The notes under the pieces: model-generated | Told to the model about the DNA's origin: nothing | The model's database searches: none | Seen by the model: only the letters and a program-made list of their open reading frames with translations | In this document: positions 4,234 to 12,299 of the stretch, in pieces | Numbering within the stretch: the first letter of the stretch is position 1 | Layout: every line of letters starts with the position of its first letter | DNA from: an uncultured Bacteroidales bacterium | Lineage (GTDB): Bacteria > Bacteroidota > Bacteroidia > Bacteroidales > UBA932 | Reading direction: 5' to 3' | Assembly: GCA_934702165.1 (NCBI GenBank) | Contig: CAKUYG010000040.1 | Coordinates: 1 to 13,515 of the forward strand | Length of the DNA: 13,515 nt | Program-made: the position numbers and the translations under genes

Positions 4234-6324
4234 TTATACTCTATGAACCTTTATAACGTTCTTTATGTTTGAAACCAAAGATATCACCTTGTCCAGCTCG
4301 GTGTTGGAAGGCACGAGCAGCCTGACGCTGATCTCATAAGTGCCTGTCCTCTGGTTCTCCTTGACATTGAAGGAACGCATCGAGACCTTGAATTTGCCGA
4401 TCACGTCCATGATTGCGCTGAGCACCGGGTGCTCCATCCCTGCGGTGATGGCAAGATCGCAAACGAAGTCTCCCCCGCTGCTGCTGTCCTGCCAGATGAC
4501 CTTCTGTATCCGGTACGGATAACGCTCTATCAGTCTCGCGGCGTTAGGGCAGGAGATCCTGTGTATCTTGATGCCGTCCGTCCTGGTGACAAAGCCGAAG
4601 ACGTCATCACCGAAGACAGGGTTGCAGCACTTGGAAAGTTTATAGTCCAGCCCACGCACATTCTTGGCGCTGATCACCAGTATGTCGTCGGACGAAGTCC
4701 CGGCATATCCCTCCTTCGCCGCAGCCCCGTCCTTCTCCTCCGCAGTCGGAAGAGCCTTCTCGGACTGCTTCTGCAGGATGAAAGCCTTGATGTCGTTGAC
4801 ATCAACCTCTTCCCGCGATATGGCGGCAAGAAAAGGCATCACGGAACTATATTTACGCATCTTCATGAACTCGGTCTGCAATTCGTCACTGAACTCCAGT
4901 TTCCAGTTCTTGAGCCTGCGCTCCAGGATCTCGCGTCCTTCGGCGGCAGAGCGGCGTTCGTCGGCGTCAAGCTCCTGCTTTATCTTGCTGCGGGCTTTGG
5001 ATGTGACCACCCATCCCAGCCAGTCCCGGCTCGGGCGCTGGTTGCGGCTCGTCATGATCTCCACCACGTCCCCCGTCTTCAGTTTTTCCTTGATCTGCAC
5101 AGGTTTTCCGTTGACCTTACCTCCCGTGCAGCGGCACCCCACGTTGGAGTGGATGTTGAAGGCGAAATCCAGCACTGATGCCCCGGCAGAGAGGATTCTC
5201 AGTTCCCCGGTAGGGGTGAACACGAATATCTCCTTGTCCGGCGGCGCCGGCATGTCTTCAGGGCTGGCCTCGAAGGGGTTGGCAAGCGAATCACGCACTG
5301 ACTGCATCCACCTGTCCAGCGATGCCTCGTGGCGTATGCCCTTATAGGCCCAGTGGGCCGCGTTGCCGCTCTCGGCCTCGATGTCCATGCGCTTCGTACG
5401 GATCTGGACTTCAAGGTATTTGCCTTGTTTGTTCTTGACAGTGATGTGCAGGGACTCGTACCCGTTGGGGCGCGGAGTAGTAAGCCAGTCGCGAAGGCGC
5501 TTGATATCCGGCTCGTACTCTTCGGTCACGTAGGAATACACCTTCCAGCAGAGGTCCTTCTCCACTTTCGGGTCGTCCTCGCAATCTATGATGAACCGGA
5601 TGGCGAACACATCATATACCCCCTCAAACGGCACTTTCTGAACCTGCATCTTGCGGTAGATGGAATACGCGCTCTTCGTGCGGGCCTTGAGCTTGTAGCG
5701 GATGCCGGCATCGGAGAGCTTCTTCTCCAGCGGGCGGATGAACTCGGCCGTGAGCTGCTCCCTGTCCTTTTCCGTGGCCTTGAGCTTGTTGGTCACCGCA
5801 CGGTACTGCTCCGGATCGGAGTAACGGAAGTAGATGTTGCCCAACTCATTATTGATGTTGTACAGTCCCAACTGATGGGCAAGAGGCATGTAAAGCATCA
5901 TCGTCTCCAGGAGTTTCTGCTCCCGGGAGGTTTTCGGGAAGATGTTCAGATTCCTCATCACCTCCAGACGGTCGGCTATCTTCAGCACCACCACCCTCGG
6001 ATCTGTGGAATACTGGACGATGAGCTTCTTGTAGTTCTCGGCTTCGAGCCTGGTGTCTTTCGGCTTGATGGTCGAGATCTTGTTGAGCCCATCGGCAATC
6101 TTGCGGACGTCCGCCGGGAATGAGCTGATGTCCACATCTTTATGAGTCCTCGTGGCCTCATGCAGATATACGGCGGCCACACATTCCACAGGCAACCCGA
6201 TCTCGTCCGCCACTATCCGGGCGACATTGTCGGGATGCTGAATGAACGGGCTCCCGTCGTAACGGGTCTCATCTTTAAGCGCCTCCAGCGCCACTGCGCG
6301 GGCTTTTTCTACAAGTGCATCCAT
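4234..6324 (-). CDS. RelA/SpoT homologue, probable (p)ppGpp synthetase
   Basis: This RSH protein makes the alarmone (p)ppGpp from ATP and GTP/GDP. From the ATG at 6324 (696 aa) the order is: HD region 1-130, synthetase about 185-330, TGS 364-426, CC/zinc-finger-like region with C566, C567, H589 and C592, and C-terminal ACT about 620-696. The synthetase keeps the conserved D247 (AIRFIID), PNGYESLH and E305 (EVQIRT). The hydrolase domain looks degenerate: the first metal His is Leu (L16), the HD pair is H55-E56, and only D118 (KIADRL) remains typical. So it is probably RelA-like. A frame extension to 6342 would use TTG and adds only six residues overlapping a promoter-like box, so ATG 6324 is preferred. 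An unknown 181-aa gene follows after 5 nt. Confidence 0.93.
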   Translation of the reverse strand: MDALVEKARAVALEALKDETRYDGSPFIQHPDNVARIVADEIGLPVECVAAVYLHEATRTHKDVDISSFPADVRKIADGLNKISTIKPKDTRLEAENYKKLIVQYSTDPRVVVLKIADRLEVMRNLNIFPKTSREQKLLETMMLYMPLAHQLGLYNINNELGNIYFRYSDPEQYRAVTNKLKATEKDREQLTAEFIRPLEKKLSDAGIRYKLKARTKSAYSIYRKMQVQKVPFEGVYDVFAIRFIIDCEDDPKVEKDLCWKVYSYVTEEYEPDIKRLRDWLTTPRPNGYESLHITVKNKQGKYLEVQIRTKRMDIEAESGNAAHWAYKGIRHEASLDRWMQSVRDSLANPFEASPEDMPAPPDKEIFVFTPTGELRILSAGASVLDFAFNIHSNVGCRCTGGKVNGKPVQIKEKLKTGDVVEIMTSRNQRPSRDWLGWVVTSKARSKIKQELDADERRSAAEGREILERRLKNWKLEFSDELQTEFMKMRKYSSVMPFLAAISREEVDVNDIKAFILQKQSEKALPTAEEKDGAAAKEGYAGTSSDDILVISAKNVRGLDYKLSKCCNPVFGDDVFGFVTRTDGIKIHRISCPNAARLIERYPYRIQKVIWQDSSSGGDFVCDLAITAGMEHPVLSAIMDVIGKFKVSMRSFNVKENQRTGTYEISVRLLVPSNTELDKVISLVSNIKNVIKVHRV

Positions 6325-6330
6325 CAAACA

Positions 6331-6338
6331 CAAATATA
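6331..6338 (-). promoter_or_regulatory. Promoter -7 box just before rsh ATG
   Basis: On the minus strand TATATTTG occupies 6338-6331 and fits TAnnTTTG exactly. It ends only 6 nt before the ATG at 6324, so the message would be leaderless or nearly so. A convincing -33 box was not found. Confidence 0.4.
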
Positions 6339-6378
6339 CCAAATTTCGTGCTAAAACGTCCAGCAGTGCGCACGCCGA

Positions 6379-6410
6379 TTTGCGGGCACGGATTTTAATT
6401 TGTAATTTCG
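6379..6410 (+). promoter_or_regulatory. Promoter for DUF1846 gene
   Basis: TTTG at 6379-6382, a 20-nt spacer and TAATTTCG at 6403-6410 fit the Bacteroidota promoter with one mismatch in the -7 box. The ATG begins at 6420, so the leader would be only a few bases. There is no Shine-Dalgarno site. It faces the rsh promoter across fewer than 100 bp. Confidence 0.55.
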
Positions 6411-6419
6411 CAACCCGTT

Positions 6420-7889
6420 ATGAAGTACGGATTCGACAACGAGAAGTATCTTAAGATACAATCAGCCCACATCAAAGAACGCATAGCCCAGTTCGGCGAC
6501 AAACTCTATCTTGAACTCGGCGGCAAACTGTTTGACGACTACCATGCGAGCCGGGTCCTTCCGGGATTCCAGCCTGACAGCAAACTCCGTATGCTACAGC
6601 AGCTTAGCGACTGTGCAGAGATTGTCATCGTCATCAGTGCCACCGACATAGAGAAAAACAAGATCCGCGCGGACTACGGCATCACCTACGAAATGGACGT
6701 GCTGCGCCTGCGCACCGAGTTCCAGAGCCGAGGCTTCCTTGTGAGCAGTGTCGTGATCACGCATTTCAACGGCCAGGCCAGTGCCAAGGCCTACAAAGCC
6801 AAGCTCAAGAAGCTTGGAATCAAGGCCTACTACCACTACACGATTGAAGGATACCCCAACAACGTGGCCCTTATCGACTCCGAGGAAGGGTACGGCAAGA
6901 ACGACTATGTCCAGACCACCAGGCCGCTTGTCATTGTGACAGCACCGGGCCCGGGAAGCGGCAAGATGGCAGTATGCCTGAGCCAGCTCTACCACGAGCA
7001 CAAGAAAGGCACGGCAGCCGGGTACGCCAAGTTCGAGACTTTCCCGGTGTGGAACCTCCCGCTGATGCACCCGGTCAACATAGCCTACGAAGCCGCCACC
7101 GCAGACCTCAACGATGTCAATATGATCGACCCGTTCCACCTGGAAGCCTACGGCAAGACGGCGATCAACTACAACCGCGACATCGAGATCTTCCCGATAC
7201 TCAACGCCCTCTTCGAGGGAATCTACGGAAAAAATCCATACAAGTCCCCTACCGACATGGGAGTCAACATGGTAGGCAACTGCATCTGCGACAACGACAT
7301 CTGCTGCAAGGCGGCCAATGACGAGATCATCCGCCGCTACTATGCCGCCCTTGAGAGGATGGCGGACGGCGAGGACAACGAGAACGAGGTCGGGAAAATC
7401 TCCCTTCTGCTCAAGCAGGCCGGCATCACCACGGAATACCGCAGGGTGACGGTAGCGGCCAAGCAGAGGGCAGCCACGGCAGGCAATCCGGCGGCCGCCA
7501 TCGAACTCTCCGACGGCACCATCCTAAGCGCCGAAACCTCAGACCTGCTCGGCCCGTGTGCAGCCCTTATCCTTAAGGCCCTCAAGCACCTTGCAGGGAT
7601 CGGACATGGGGTCAAGCTGATCCCGGGAAGACTGATAGAGCCTATCCAGAAGACAAAGGTGACCTTCCTTCACGGGAAGAATCCACGCCTGCATACTGAC
7701 GAGGCCCTCATAGCGCTGTCAATGCTCAGCCCGGACGATGACAACTGCCGCAAGGCCCTGGACAAGTTGCCGGAGCTCAACGGCTGTCAGGTCCACTCGA
7801 CAGTCCTGCTGAGCGACATCGACAAGAAAGTATTCAAAAAGCTCGGGGTGGACCTCACTTGCGAGCCTGTCCACGAGAGTTCTCACTGA
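6420..7889 (+). CDS. DUF1846 (UPF0371) family protein
   Basis: This 489-aa soluble protein matches the DUF1846/UPF0371 family in length and in landmarks that I recall: the N-terminal MKYGFDNEKYLKIQSAHI stretch, a DIEKNKIRADYGITY block near 76-90, and a glycine-rich PGPGSGK loop at 176-182 followed by MAVCLSQLYHE. That loop suggests nucleotide or phosphate binding. Later blocks include VNMVGNCI and a Cys-rich DNDICCK segment. The biochemical function of the family is not established. The gene has its own promoter-like site upstream, and its last 35 nt overlap the 3' end of the convergent EamA gene. Confidence 0.88.
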   Translation: MKYGFDNEKYLKIQSAHIKERIAQFGDKLYLELGGKLFDDYHASRVLPGFQPDSKLRMLQQLSDCAEIVIVISATDIEKNKIRADYGITYEMDVLRLRTEFQSRGFLVSSVVITHFNGQASAKAYKAKLKKLGIKAYYHYTIEGYPNNVALIDSEEGYGKNDYVQTTRPLVIVTAPGPGSGKMAVCLSQLYHEHKKGTAAGYAKFETFPVWNLPLMHPVNIAYEAATADLNDVNMIDPFHLEAYGKTAINYNRDIEIFPILNALFEGIYGKNPYKSPTDMGVNMVGNCICDNDICCKAANDEIIRRYYAALERMADGEDNENEVGKISLLLKQAGITTEYRRVTVAAKQRAATAGNPAAAIELSDGTILSAETSDLLGPCAALILKALKHLAGIGHGVKLIPGRLIEPIQKTKVTFLHGKNPRLHTDEALIALSMLSPDDDNCRKALDKLPELNGCQVHSTVLLSDIDKKVFKKLGVDLTCEPVHESSH

Positions 7890-8808
7890 CAAGCTGTTCC
7901 GCATCCTGAGGGGCAGCCTTGCTCTTGTTGACGAAGCCGACTCCGGCAAATACGAGGACTATCGCCACGACCTTCTGCCAAGTCAGACTGTCCATCCCTA
8001 TGATGATGCTGAACACGGTGGCTATCATCGGCTGGAGATATGTATAGAGGCTGATCACCGTAGGGCGTATCCTCTTCTGTGCCACGGGGATGAGGAAGTA
8101 TGAGACAAATGTCGCAAATACCACCAGAAACGCTATTTCCCTCGCCACCGAAGGTGTGATTGCCGCAAAATCAGTGGTGAGGAAGCCTCTGGCCGAGAAC
8201 GGGAGAGAAATCAGCAGCGAGAAGAGGAACATCCACTTCATGAACGTGACCACGCTGTATCGCGAGATTAGAGGGCGGAAAATGCCCAGGTACGCACCGA
8301 AGCTCACCCCGTTGAGCAGCATGAGCGCAATTCCGAGCGGCCTTGTCTGCTCTACGCCGTTGTGCGCCGAGACTGAATTGAATATCAGCATCAGCACCCC
8401 AGCAAGACTGAGGAATACTCCGCCGGCTTTCTTGGCGGTGATCGGCTCCTTCAGGAATATGGCGGCGAATATCATCGTGAATATCGGAGGCAAAGTGCCG
8501 AGTACCGACAGGTCGATGGAAGTGGTCATCGTCGTGGCCACCAGAAATGAGTACTGCGGCAAGAAAAGTCCGAGCACCGAAGCCAGAGCCGTCATCACTA
8601 TGTCCTTCATAGCCATCTTCTCCTTAGGGAGGAAAAGCGACAGCAGCCAGAAAAGTGCCGACGCTCCTATGGCCCTGATGGAGAACAGGACCGAAGGGGA
8701 AATGCTGTGTGAATTTGCTATATCCTTGCAGAATATTATGTTAAACCCGAATATCGTATATGCGACGGCCACTGCAAGATGGCCGAAAAGTTTACTCTTG
8801 TCGATCAT
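7855..8808 (-). CDS. EamA-family (DMT) inner-membrane transporter
   Basis: This 317-aa protein has about ten hydrophobic helices arranged as two EamA repeats (roughly residues 10-140 and 157-295), the drug/metabolite transporter layout. Family cues include FGFNIIFCKDIA in the first helix, SVLGTLPPIFTMIFAAIFLKEPIT at the end of repeat one (helix 4 then the KEP loop), and SLYTYLQPMIATVFSIIIG in repeat two. The substrate cannot be read from sequence; amino acids or nucleotide-related metabolites are common in the family. The ATG at 8808 lies 17 nt inside the 3' end of the HAD phosphatase gene, so translation is probably coupled. Its 3' end overlaps the convergent DUF1846 gene by 35 nt. Confidence 0.92.
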   Translation of the reverse strand: MIDKSKLFGHLAVAVAYTIFGFNIIFCKDIANSHSISPSVLFSIRAIGASALFWLLSLFLPKEKMAMKDIVMTALASVLGLFLPQYSFLVATTMTTSIDLSVLGTLPPIFTMIFAAIFLKEPITAKKAGGVFLSLAGVLMLIFNSVSAHNGVEQTRPLGIALMLLNGVSFGAYLGIFRPLISRYSVVTFMKWMFLFSLLISLPFSARGFLTTDFAAITPSVAREIAFLVVFATFVSYFLIPVAQKRIRPTVISLYTYLQPMIATVFSIIIGMDSLTWQKVVAIVLVFAGVGFVNKSKAAPQDAEQLVSENSRGQARK

Positions 8809-9460
8809 TTCTTTCTAGCAGTTTCTCAAGTTCAGAAAAAGCATCTATCACGCTGTCCGCCCCGCTTGCAAGGAGTTCCTCGCGGGTAGAGTTGCCGTAA
8901 CTTACCCCACATGTGGCAGTCCCGGCCCCCTTGCCCATCAATATGTCATACGGCATGTCACCCACGACCAGTGTCTGTGCGGCACTATACCCCATGTCCT
9001 TGAGGGTCTTGAGCACCGGTGCCGGATCCGGCTTTGGCCTTTCGACATCCTCGGCACCAAGAACATAAGTCAGATACCCGCCAAGTTTCATATCCCGGAC
9101 AAAACCGTCAAGCGACAGATGCGAACGAGAAGAGGCTACAGTCATCGTGTATCCCCTGTCTTTCAGATTCTTAAGGGTACTGATGACATTAGGGAACGGC
9201 TGCGGCACGAGCTCTTTCTTGTTGATCTCGAAGAGTTCGCGGTAACACTCCGTACATTTTGCCGCTTCCTCCGCACCGAGTTGCGGCTGAAGACGGCGGA
9301 ATGCATCATTGAGCGTCAGCCCTATCGTGGCGGCGCACTCTTCTTCAGTCCTGACAGGCAGACCTTGCGCCTCCATTGTCATCTGGAGAGTTTTGACGAT
9401 ATTGCGGCGAGTATCGCCTATTGTTCCGTCGAAATCAAAGATTATCAACTTAATGTCCAT
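8792..9460 (-). CDS. HAD hydrolase, phosphoglycolate phosphatase-like
   Basis: This 222-aa cytoplasmic phosphatase of the haloacid dehalogenase superfamily has a helical cap after motif I, as in Gph/PGP-type enzymes. Motif I is D9-F-D11-GT, motif II is S110/S111 in VASSR, motif III is K143 in RPKPDP, and motif IV is GDMPYD with D168 and D172. All catalytic residues are present. The substrate is likely a small phosphoester such as 2-phosphoglycolate, but the subfamily is promiscuous. A strong promoter-like site lies about 30 nt upstream. The gene overlaps the downstream EamA gene by 17 nt. Confidence 0.9.
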   Translation of the reverse strand: MDIKLIIFDFDGTIGDTRRNIVKTLQMTMEAQGLPVRTEEECAATIGLTLNDAFRRLQPQLGAEEAAKCTECYRELFEINKKELVPQPFPNVISTLKNLKDRGYTMTVASSRSHLSLDGFVRDMKLGGYLTYVLGAEDVERPKPDPAPVLKTLKDMGYSAAQTLVVGDMPYDILMGKGAGTATCGVSYGNSTREELLASGADSVIDAFSELEKLLERNDRQE

Positions 9461-9488
9461 AAGTTTACACTACTTCTGAAAACCGCTG

Positions 9489-9519
9489 CAAAATTAGATA
9501 TATTTTCGACCAGACCAAA
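9489..9519 (-). promoter_or_regulatory. Consensus promoter for HAD-EamA pair
   Basis: On the minus strand TTTG (9519-9516), a 19-nt spacer and TAATTTTG (9496-9489) match the Bacteroidota TTTG-N19-TAnnTTTG promoter without a mismatch. Transcription should start near 9482, giving a leader of about 20 nt before the ATG at 9460. This is the best promoter in the window. Confidence 0.7.
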
Positions 9520-9591
9520 CTTTAAAATCAATATATTCGCATTCATATTCATCGGCAATCCGCATAGGCGGGTCATTTTGAACAAAGAAGA

Positions 9592-10125
9592 ATGAAAGAA
9601 ACGCATAATAAGAATATAATCAAGACAAGACGCTACGAATCTCCATGCGGCACTTTGATATTGGGCTCATTCAATGACAAACTGTGTCTGTGCGACTGGC
9701 AAGTGGAGAAGCATCGTGATCATGTGGACCGGAGGCTGAAACATGAGTTGCAGGCTGAATTTGAAGACGGAACATCAGAAGTGATCGAAAAAACAGTTGC
9801 GCAGCTTGACGAGTTCTTCGCCGGGAAGCGCAAGGTTTTCAGCATTCCTCTGCTGTTTGTAGGATCCGGGTTTCAGAAAGCAGTATGGAACGGACTCATG
9901 AAAATCCCTTATGGCAAGACGATTTCATACGGGGAGCTGGCGCGGAGTATCGGTATTCCGAAAGCCGTCCGTGCCGTTGCCAATGCCAATGGCGCCAACG
10001 CCATTTCGATTTTCGCCCCTTGTCACAGGGTGATCGACAGTGACGGGTCGCTTACGGGTTATGGCGGCGGACTTGCGGCAAAGAAAATGCTGCTGGAGCT
10101 GGAAGCTGAATCAGAGAATCTGTAA
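9592..10125 (+). CDS. ogt: Methylated-DNA-protein-cysteine methyltransferase
   Basis: This 177-aa suicide DNA-repair protein transfers the alkyl group from O6-alkylguanine (and O4-alkylthymine) to its own cysteine. The active site PCHRV places the acceptor at C144. Upstream are the helix-turn-helix PYGKTISYGELA and the arginine-finger block AVRAVANANGAN (R127); in that block the usual Asn-Pro is Asn-Ala. Downstream GSLTGYGGGLAAKKMLLELE is typical. The N-terminal ~85 residues form the usual ribonuclease-like domain. It is a stand-alone Ogt type with no Ada regulatory domain. AAGAAG before the ATG may serve as a weak ribosome site. It is divergent from the HAD gene. Confidence 0.93.
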   Translation: MKETHNKNIIKTRRYESPCGTLILGSFNDKLCLCDWQVEKHRDHVDRRLKHELQAEFEDGTSEVIEKTVAQLDEFFAGKRKVFSIPLLFVGSGFQKAVWNGLMKIPYGKTISYGELARSIGIPKAVRAVANANGANAISIFAPCHRVIDSDGSLTGYGGGLAAKKMLLELEAESENL

Positions 10126-10135
10126 TGACAATCCT

Positions 10136-10192
10136 CTATAACCTGAGGCCCCCAGAATGGCCCGAGACAGTGGTTTTCCGTCTAGGTTATAG
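10136..10192. repeat. 9-bp perfect inverted repeat after ogt
   Basis: CTATAACCT (10136-10144) is perfectly complementary to AGGTTATAG (10184-10192) across 39 nt. It begins 10 nt after the ogt stop and is followed by TGTTTTC. The long loop and short T-run make it a poor intrinsic terminator, but the position between convergent genes suits termination. A second, smaller GGCAC/GTGCC hairpin lies at 10258-10275. Confidence 0.35.
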
Positions 10193-10294
10193 TGTTTTCA
10201 AAGAAATTTGCTCTATCCTGAAAAGGACGCGGGTACGGGATGCCGGACATGCGCGTAGGCACGGCTCAGGGTGCCGGGTCTGGAGCACTGGAAG

Positions 10295-11341
10295 CTACCG
10301 CCCTCGCTTGGCGCGGGCGCGGCGGGTAAGTTCCGCCTGGAAAGCACGGGCGTTGGCGTTGTGCTCCGAGAGTGTACGGGCGAAGATGTGCTTTCCGGAG
10401 AAGTCCGGGTTGGCGCAGAAATAGAAATTGCCCTTGCCGCGTTCCCCGCCGTAATCGGGATTCAGCACAGCCTCCAACGCGGCCGGGGACGGCACGCATA
10501 TAGGCCCCGGCGGAAGACCGGTGTGGCGGTAGGTGTTGTACGGAGAGTCCACCTCGAGATGTTTGTGCAGAATGCGCTGCGGCTTGTAGTCGAAACAGAA
10601 AGCCACGGTCGGATCCGCCTGGAGCGGCATCCCTACAGCAAGGCGGTTGAGATACACCCCGGCTATGAGTGGCATCTCCGGCTCGTAGTTGGACTCCGCC
10701 TTGACAATGGACGCAAGTATGGACACCTCCTCACGCGAAAGTCCCAAAGACGAGGCCTTGGCATCGTTCTGAGAAGTCCAGAAAGCGTCCCAAGCCTCCT
10801 TCATCCTGCGCATGATATCCTCGGGACTGGCCGTCCACCATATCTCGTAAGTCGCCGGCATCAGCAGAGAAAAAGCATTTCGGGAGTTGAAACCGAACTC
10901 ACCAAGGAGCCGGTCATCACACAAGGCCTCATACACAGATGCGGAATCCACCAACATCTGGCTTGAAATCTTCGCAGCGATATTCTGCTTGATGCGGAGA
11001 TTGCCGGCAAGGGTCAGCTTCACAGGAGTCTGCCAGCCGTTGTTGAACATTCGCGCTACATAGACGCTCGCGTCACCGGAACTCACCGTATAATGGCCCG
11101 GCTTGAGGTTGGCAGCGACTTTTTTGTTCTTGAAACTTCTCTCCAGACTCCTGCGGTCCTTGACCACGGCGGAAGTGCACACCCTCTCAAGGACAGTCTC
11201 AGCCGAGTCCCCGGGACGGACGTAGATCTCGGCCGTCTTCCAGAAATTGGAGACCCTGTTGTCACGGTACCAAGTCCAGCCGAAGCCCAGCGCGAGGAAA
11301 AGCGCCGCAAAGCCAAATACAAGCAGACAAACCTTTTTCAT
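10295..11341 (-). CDS. mltG: Endolytic peptidoglycan transglycosylase MltG (YceG-like)
   Basis: This 348-aa membrane-anchored enzyme cuts nascent glycan strands and probably sets their length. An N-terminal helix (about 4-24, VCLLVFGFAALFLALGFG) anchors it with the bulk in the periplasm. A LysM-like region is followed by the YceG catalytic domain: ILASIVKAES with the probable catalytic E216, LQADPTV, SPYNTYRHTGLPPGPI and FYFCANPDFSGKHIFA. The C-terminus is very basic. Its ATG overlaps the TGA of the upstream glucosaminidase gene by one base (TGATG), a sign of coupled translation and of joint work on cell-wall glycan. Confidence 0.95.
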   Translation of the reverse strand: MKKVCLLVFGFAALFLALGFGWTWYRDNRVSNFWKTAEIYVRPGDSAETVLERVCTSAVVKDRRSLERSFKNKKVAANLKPGHYTVSSGDASVYVARMFNNGWQTPVKLTLAGNLRIKQNIAAKISSQMLVDSASVYEALCDDRLLGEFGFNSRNAFSLLMPATYEIWWTASPEDIMRRMKEAWDAFWTSQNDAKASSLGLSREEVSILASIVKAESNYEPEMPLIAGVYLNRLAVGMPLQADPTVAFCFDYKPQRILHKHLEVDSPYNTYRHTGLPPGPICVPSPAALEAVLNPDYGGERGKGNFYFCANPDFSGKHIFARTLSEHNANARAFQAELTRRARAKRGR

Positions 11342-12285
11342 CAGCGTTTCCTCAAAATTATCGTGTCCCCTTCCTCAAGGGTCTTGCCGATAAGGACAGG
11401 ATTCATTTTCTGAAGGGCAGCGAGCCTGATACCGAAGCGCTGCGATATCTCCCACAGTGTCTCCCCGTCAGCGCCTGCCACATAGCGGTCCACACCTTTT
11501 TGTGCCTGAGCCTTCTTGCGCGAGAGATAGACTTTTGTCCCTGGAGCAAGAGCAGCATCAGCCGACAGGTCGTTAAAACGCAATATCTCCCTCAGGAACA
11601 GCCCGTTGGAAGAAGCTATAGAAGCCCAACTCTCCCCCTCAGTAGCATAGACGAACGGAACCCCGTTCTGCTCGTATACCTTGCGTCCGAGCGTAAAACG
11701 TACATGTTCCCTATACTTACGGTCTATCGTCTGGGCGGTGACCTGCACCGGAGCCTCAGCTTCAAGCGGAGGTTCCGGATTCACTTTTATCCCCTTGTCA
11801 TATTCGTAGAGCCGATAGTCCTCTATGATGGAGATAAGTTTCTGTGCATACGAGGGGTCTGTGGCATAGCCGGCTTTCTTAAGACCGCGAGCCCAACCTT
11901 TATAGTCGGTACTCTTGAGTTCGAACAGTTCCTTATACCTGTCCTTGCCCCTCAGGAAATCCGAATGGTCCCTGAAAGAAGACTCCGCATTCGGGTACAT
12001 GCGGAAGCACTCATGCGGAGCGTTGTCATCCCACTTCATCTTCTTGCCTGTCCAGTCGTTGTGGCATTTGATGCCGAAGTGGTTGTTGCCTTTTACCGCA
12101 AGGGCGGACAAACCGGCATTGGACTCCAGCATCCCCTGTGCAAGAGTGATGCTGGCCGGCACACCGGTACGCTCCATCTCACTCACCGCGAGCGGGGCAT
12201 ATTTCTCAATATACGCCAGACGCGGGTTCTTCTCAGCCCCGAGGGCAAGGATCGCCGCCAGGACTATAAGGACAAATCGTTTCAT
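11341..12285 (-). CDS. Secreted N-acetylglucosaminidase with LysM domains
   Basis: This 314-aa exported protein probably cleaves the glycan backbone of peptidoglycan. A short signal peptide covers residues 1-17 (MKRFVLIVLAAILALGA). The glucosaminidase (GH73-type) domain spans about 28-160, with the probable catalytic E54 in GMLESNAGLS, then GNNHFGIKCHNDW and a YATDPSYAQKL block near 140-150. A Pro/Glu-rich linker leads to two LysM-like repeats at about 211-255 and 267-312, which bind glycan. It lies 14 nt after rnz and overlaps mltG by one base, so it is in the middle of one transcription unit. The exact bond cut cannot be told from sequence. Confidence 0.92.
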   Translation of the reverse strand: MKRFVLIVLAAILALGAEKNPRLAYIEKYAPLAVSEMERTGVPASITLAQGMLESNAGLSALAVKGNNHFGIKCHNDWTGKKMKWDDNAPHECFRMYPNAESSFRDHSDFLRGKDRYKELFELKSTDYKGWARGLKKAGYATDPSYAQKLISIIEDYRLYEYDKGIKVNPEPPLEAEAPVQVTAQTIDRKYREHVRFTLGRKVYEQNGVPFVYATEGESWASIASSNGLFLREILRFNDLSADAALAPGTKVYLSRKKAQAQKGVDRYVAGADGETLWEISQRFGIRLAALQKMNPVLIGKTLEEGDTIILRKR

Positions 12286-12299
12286 AAGCCGCTAAGGTA

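Noticed and set aside
4429..5178. Long plus-strand frames opposite rsh
   Set aside because: They are mirror frames of a clearly recognised gene on the other strand with high third-position GC, and show no family motifs.
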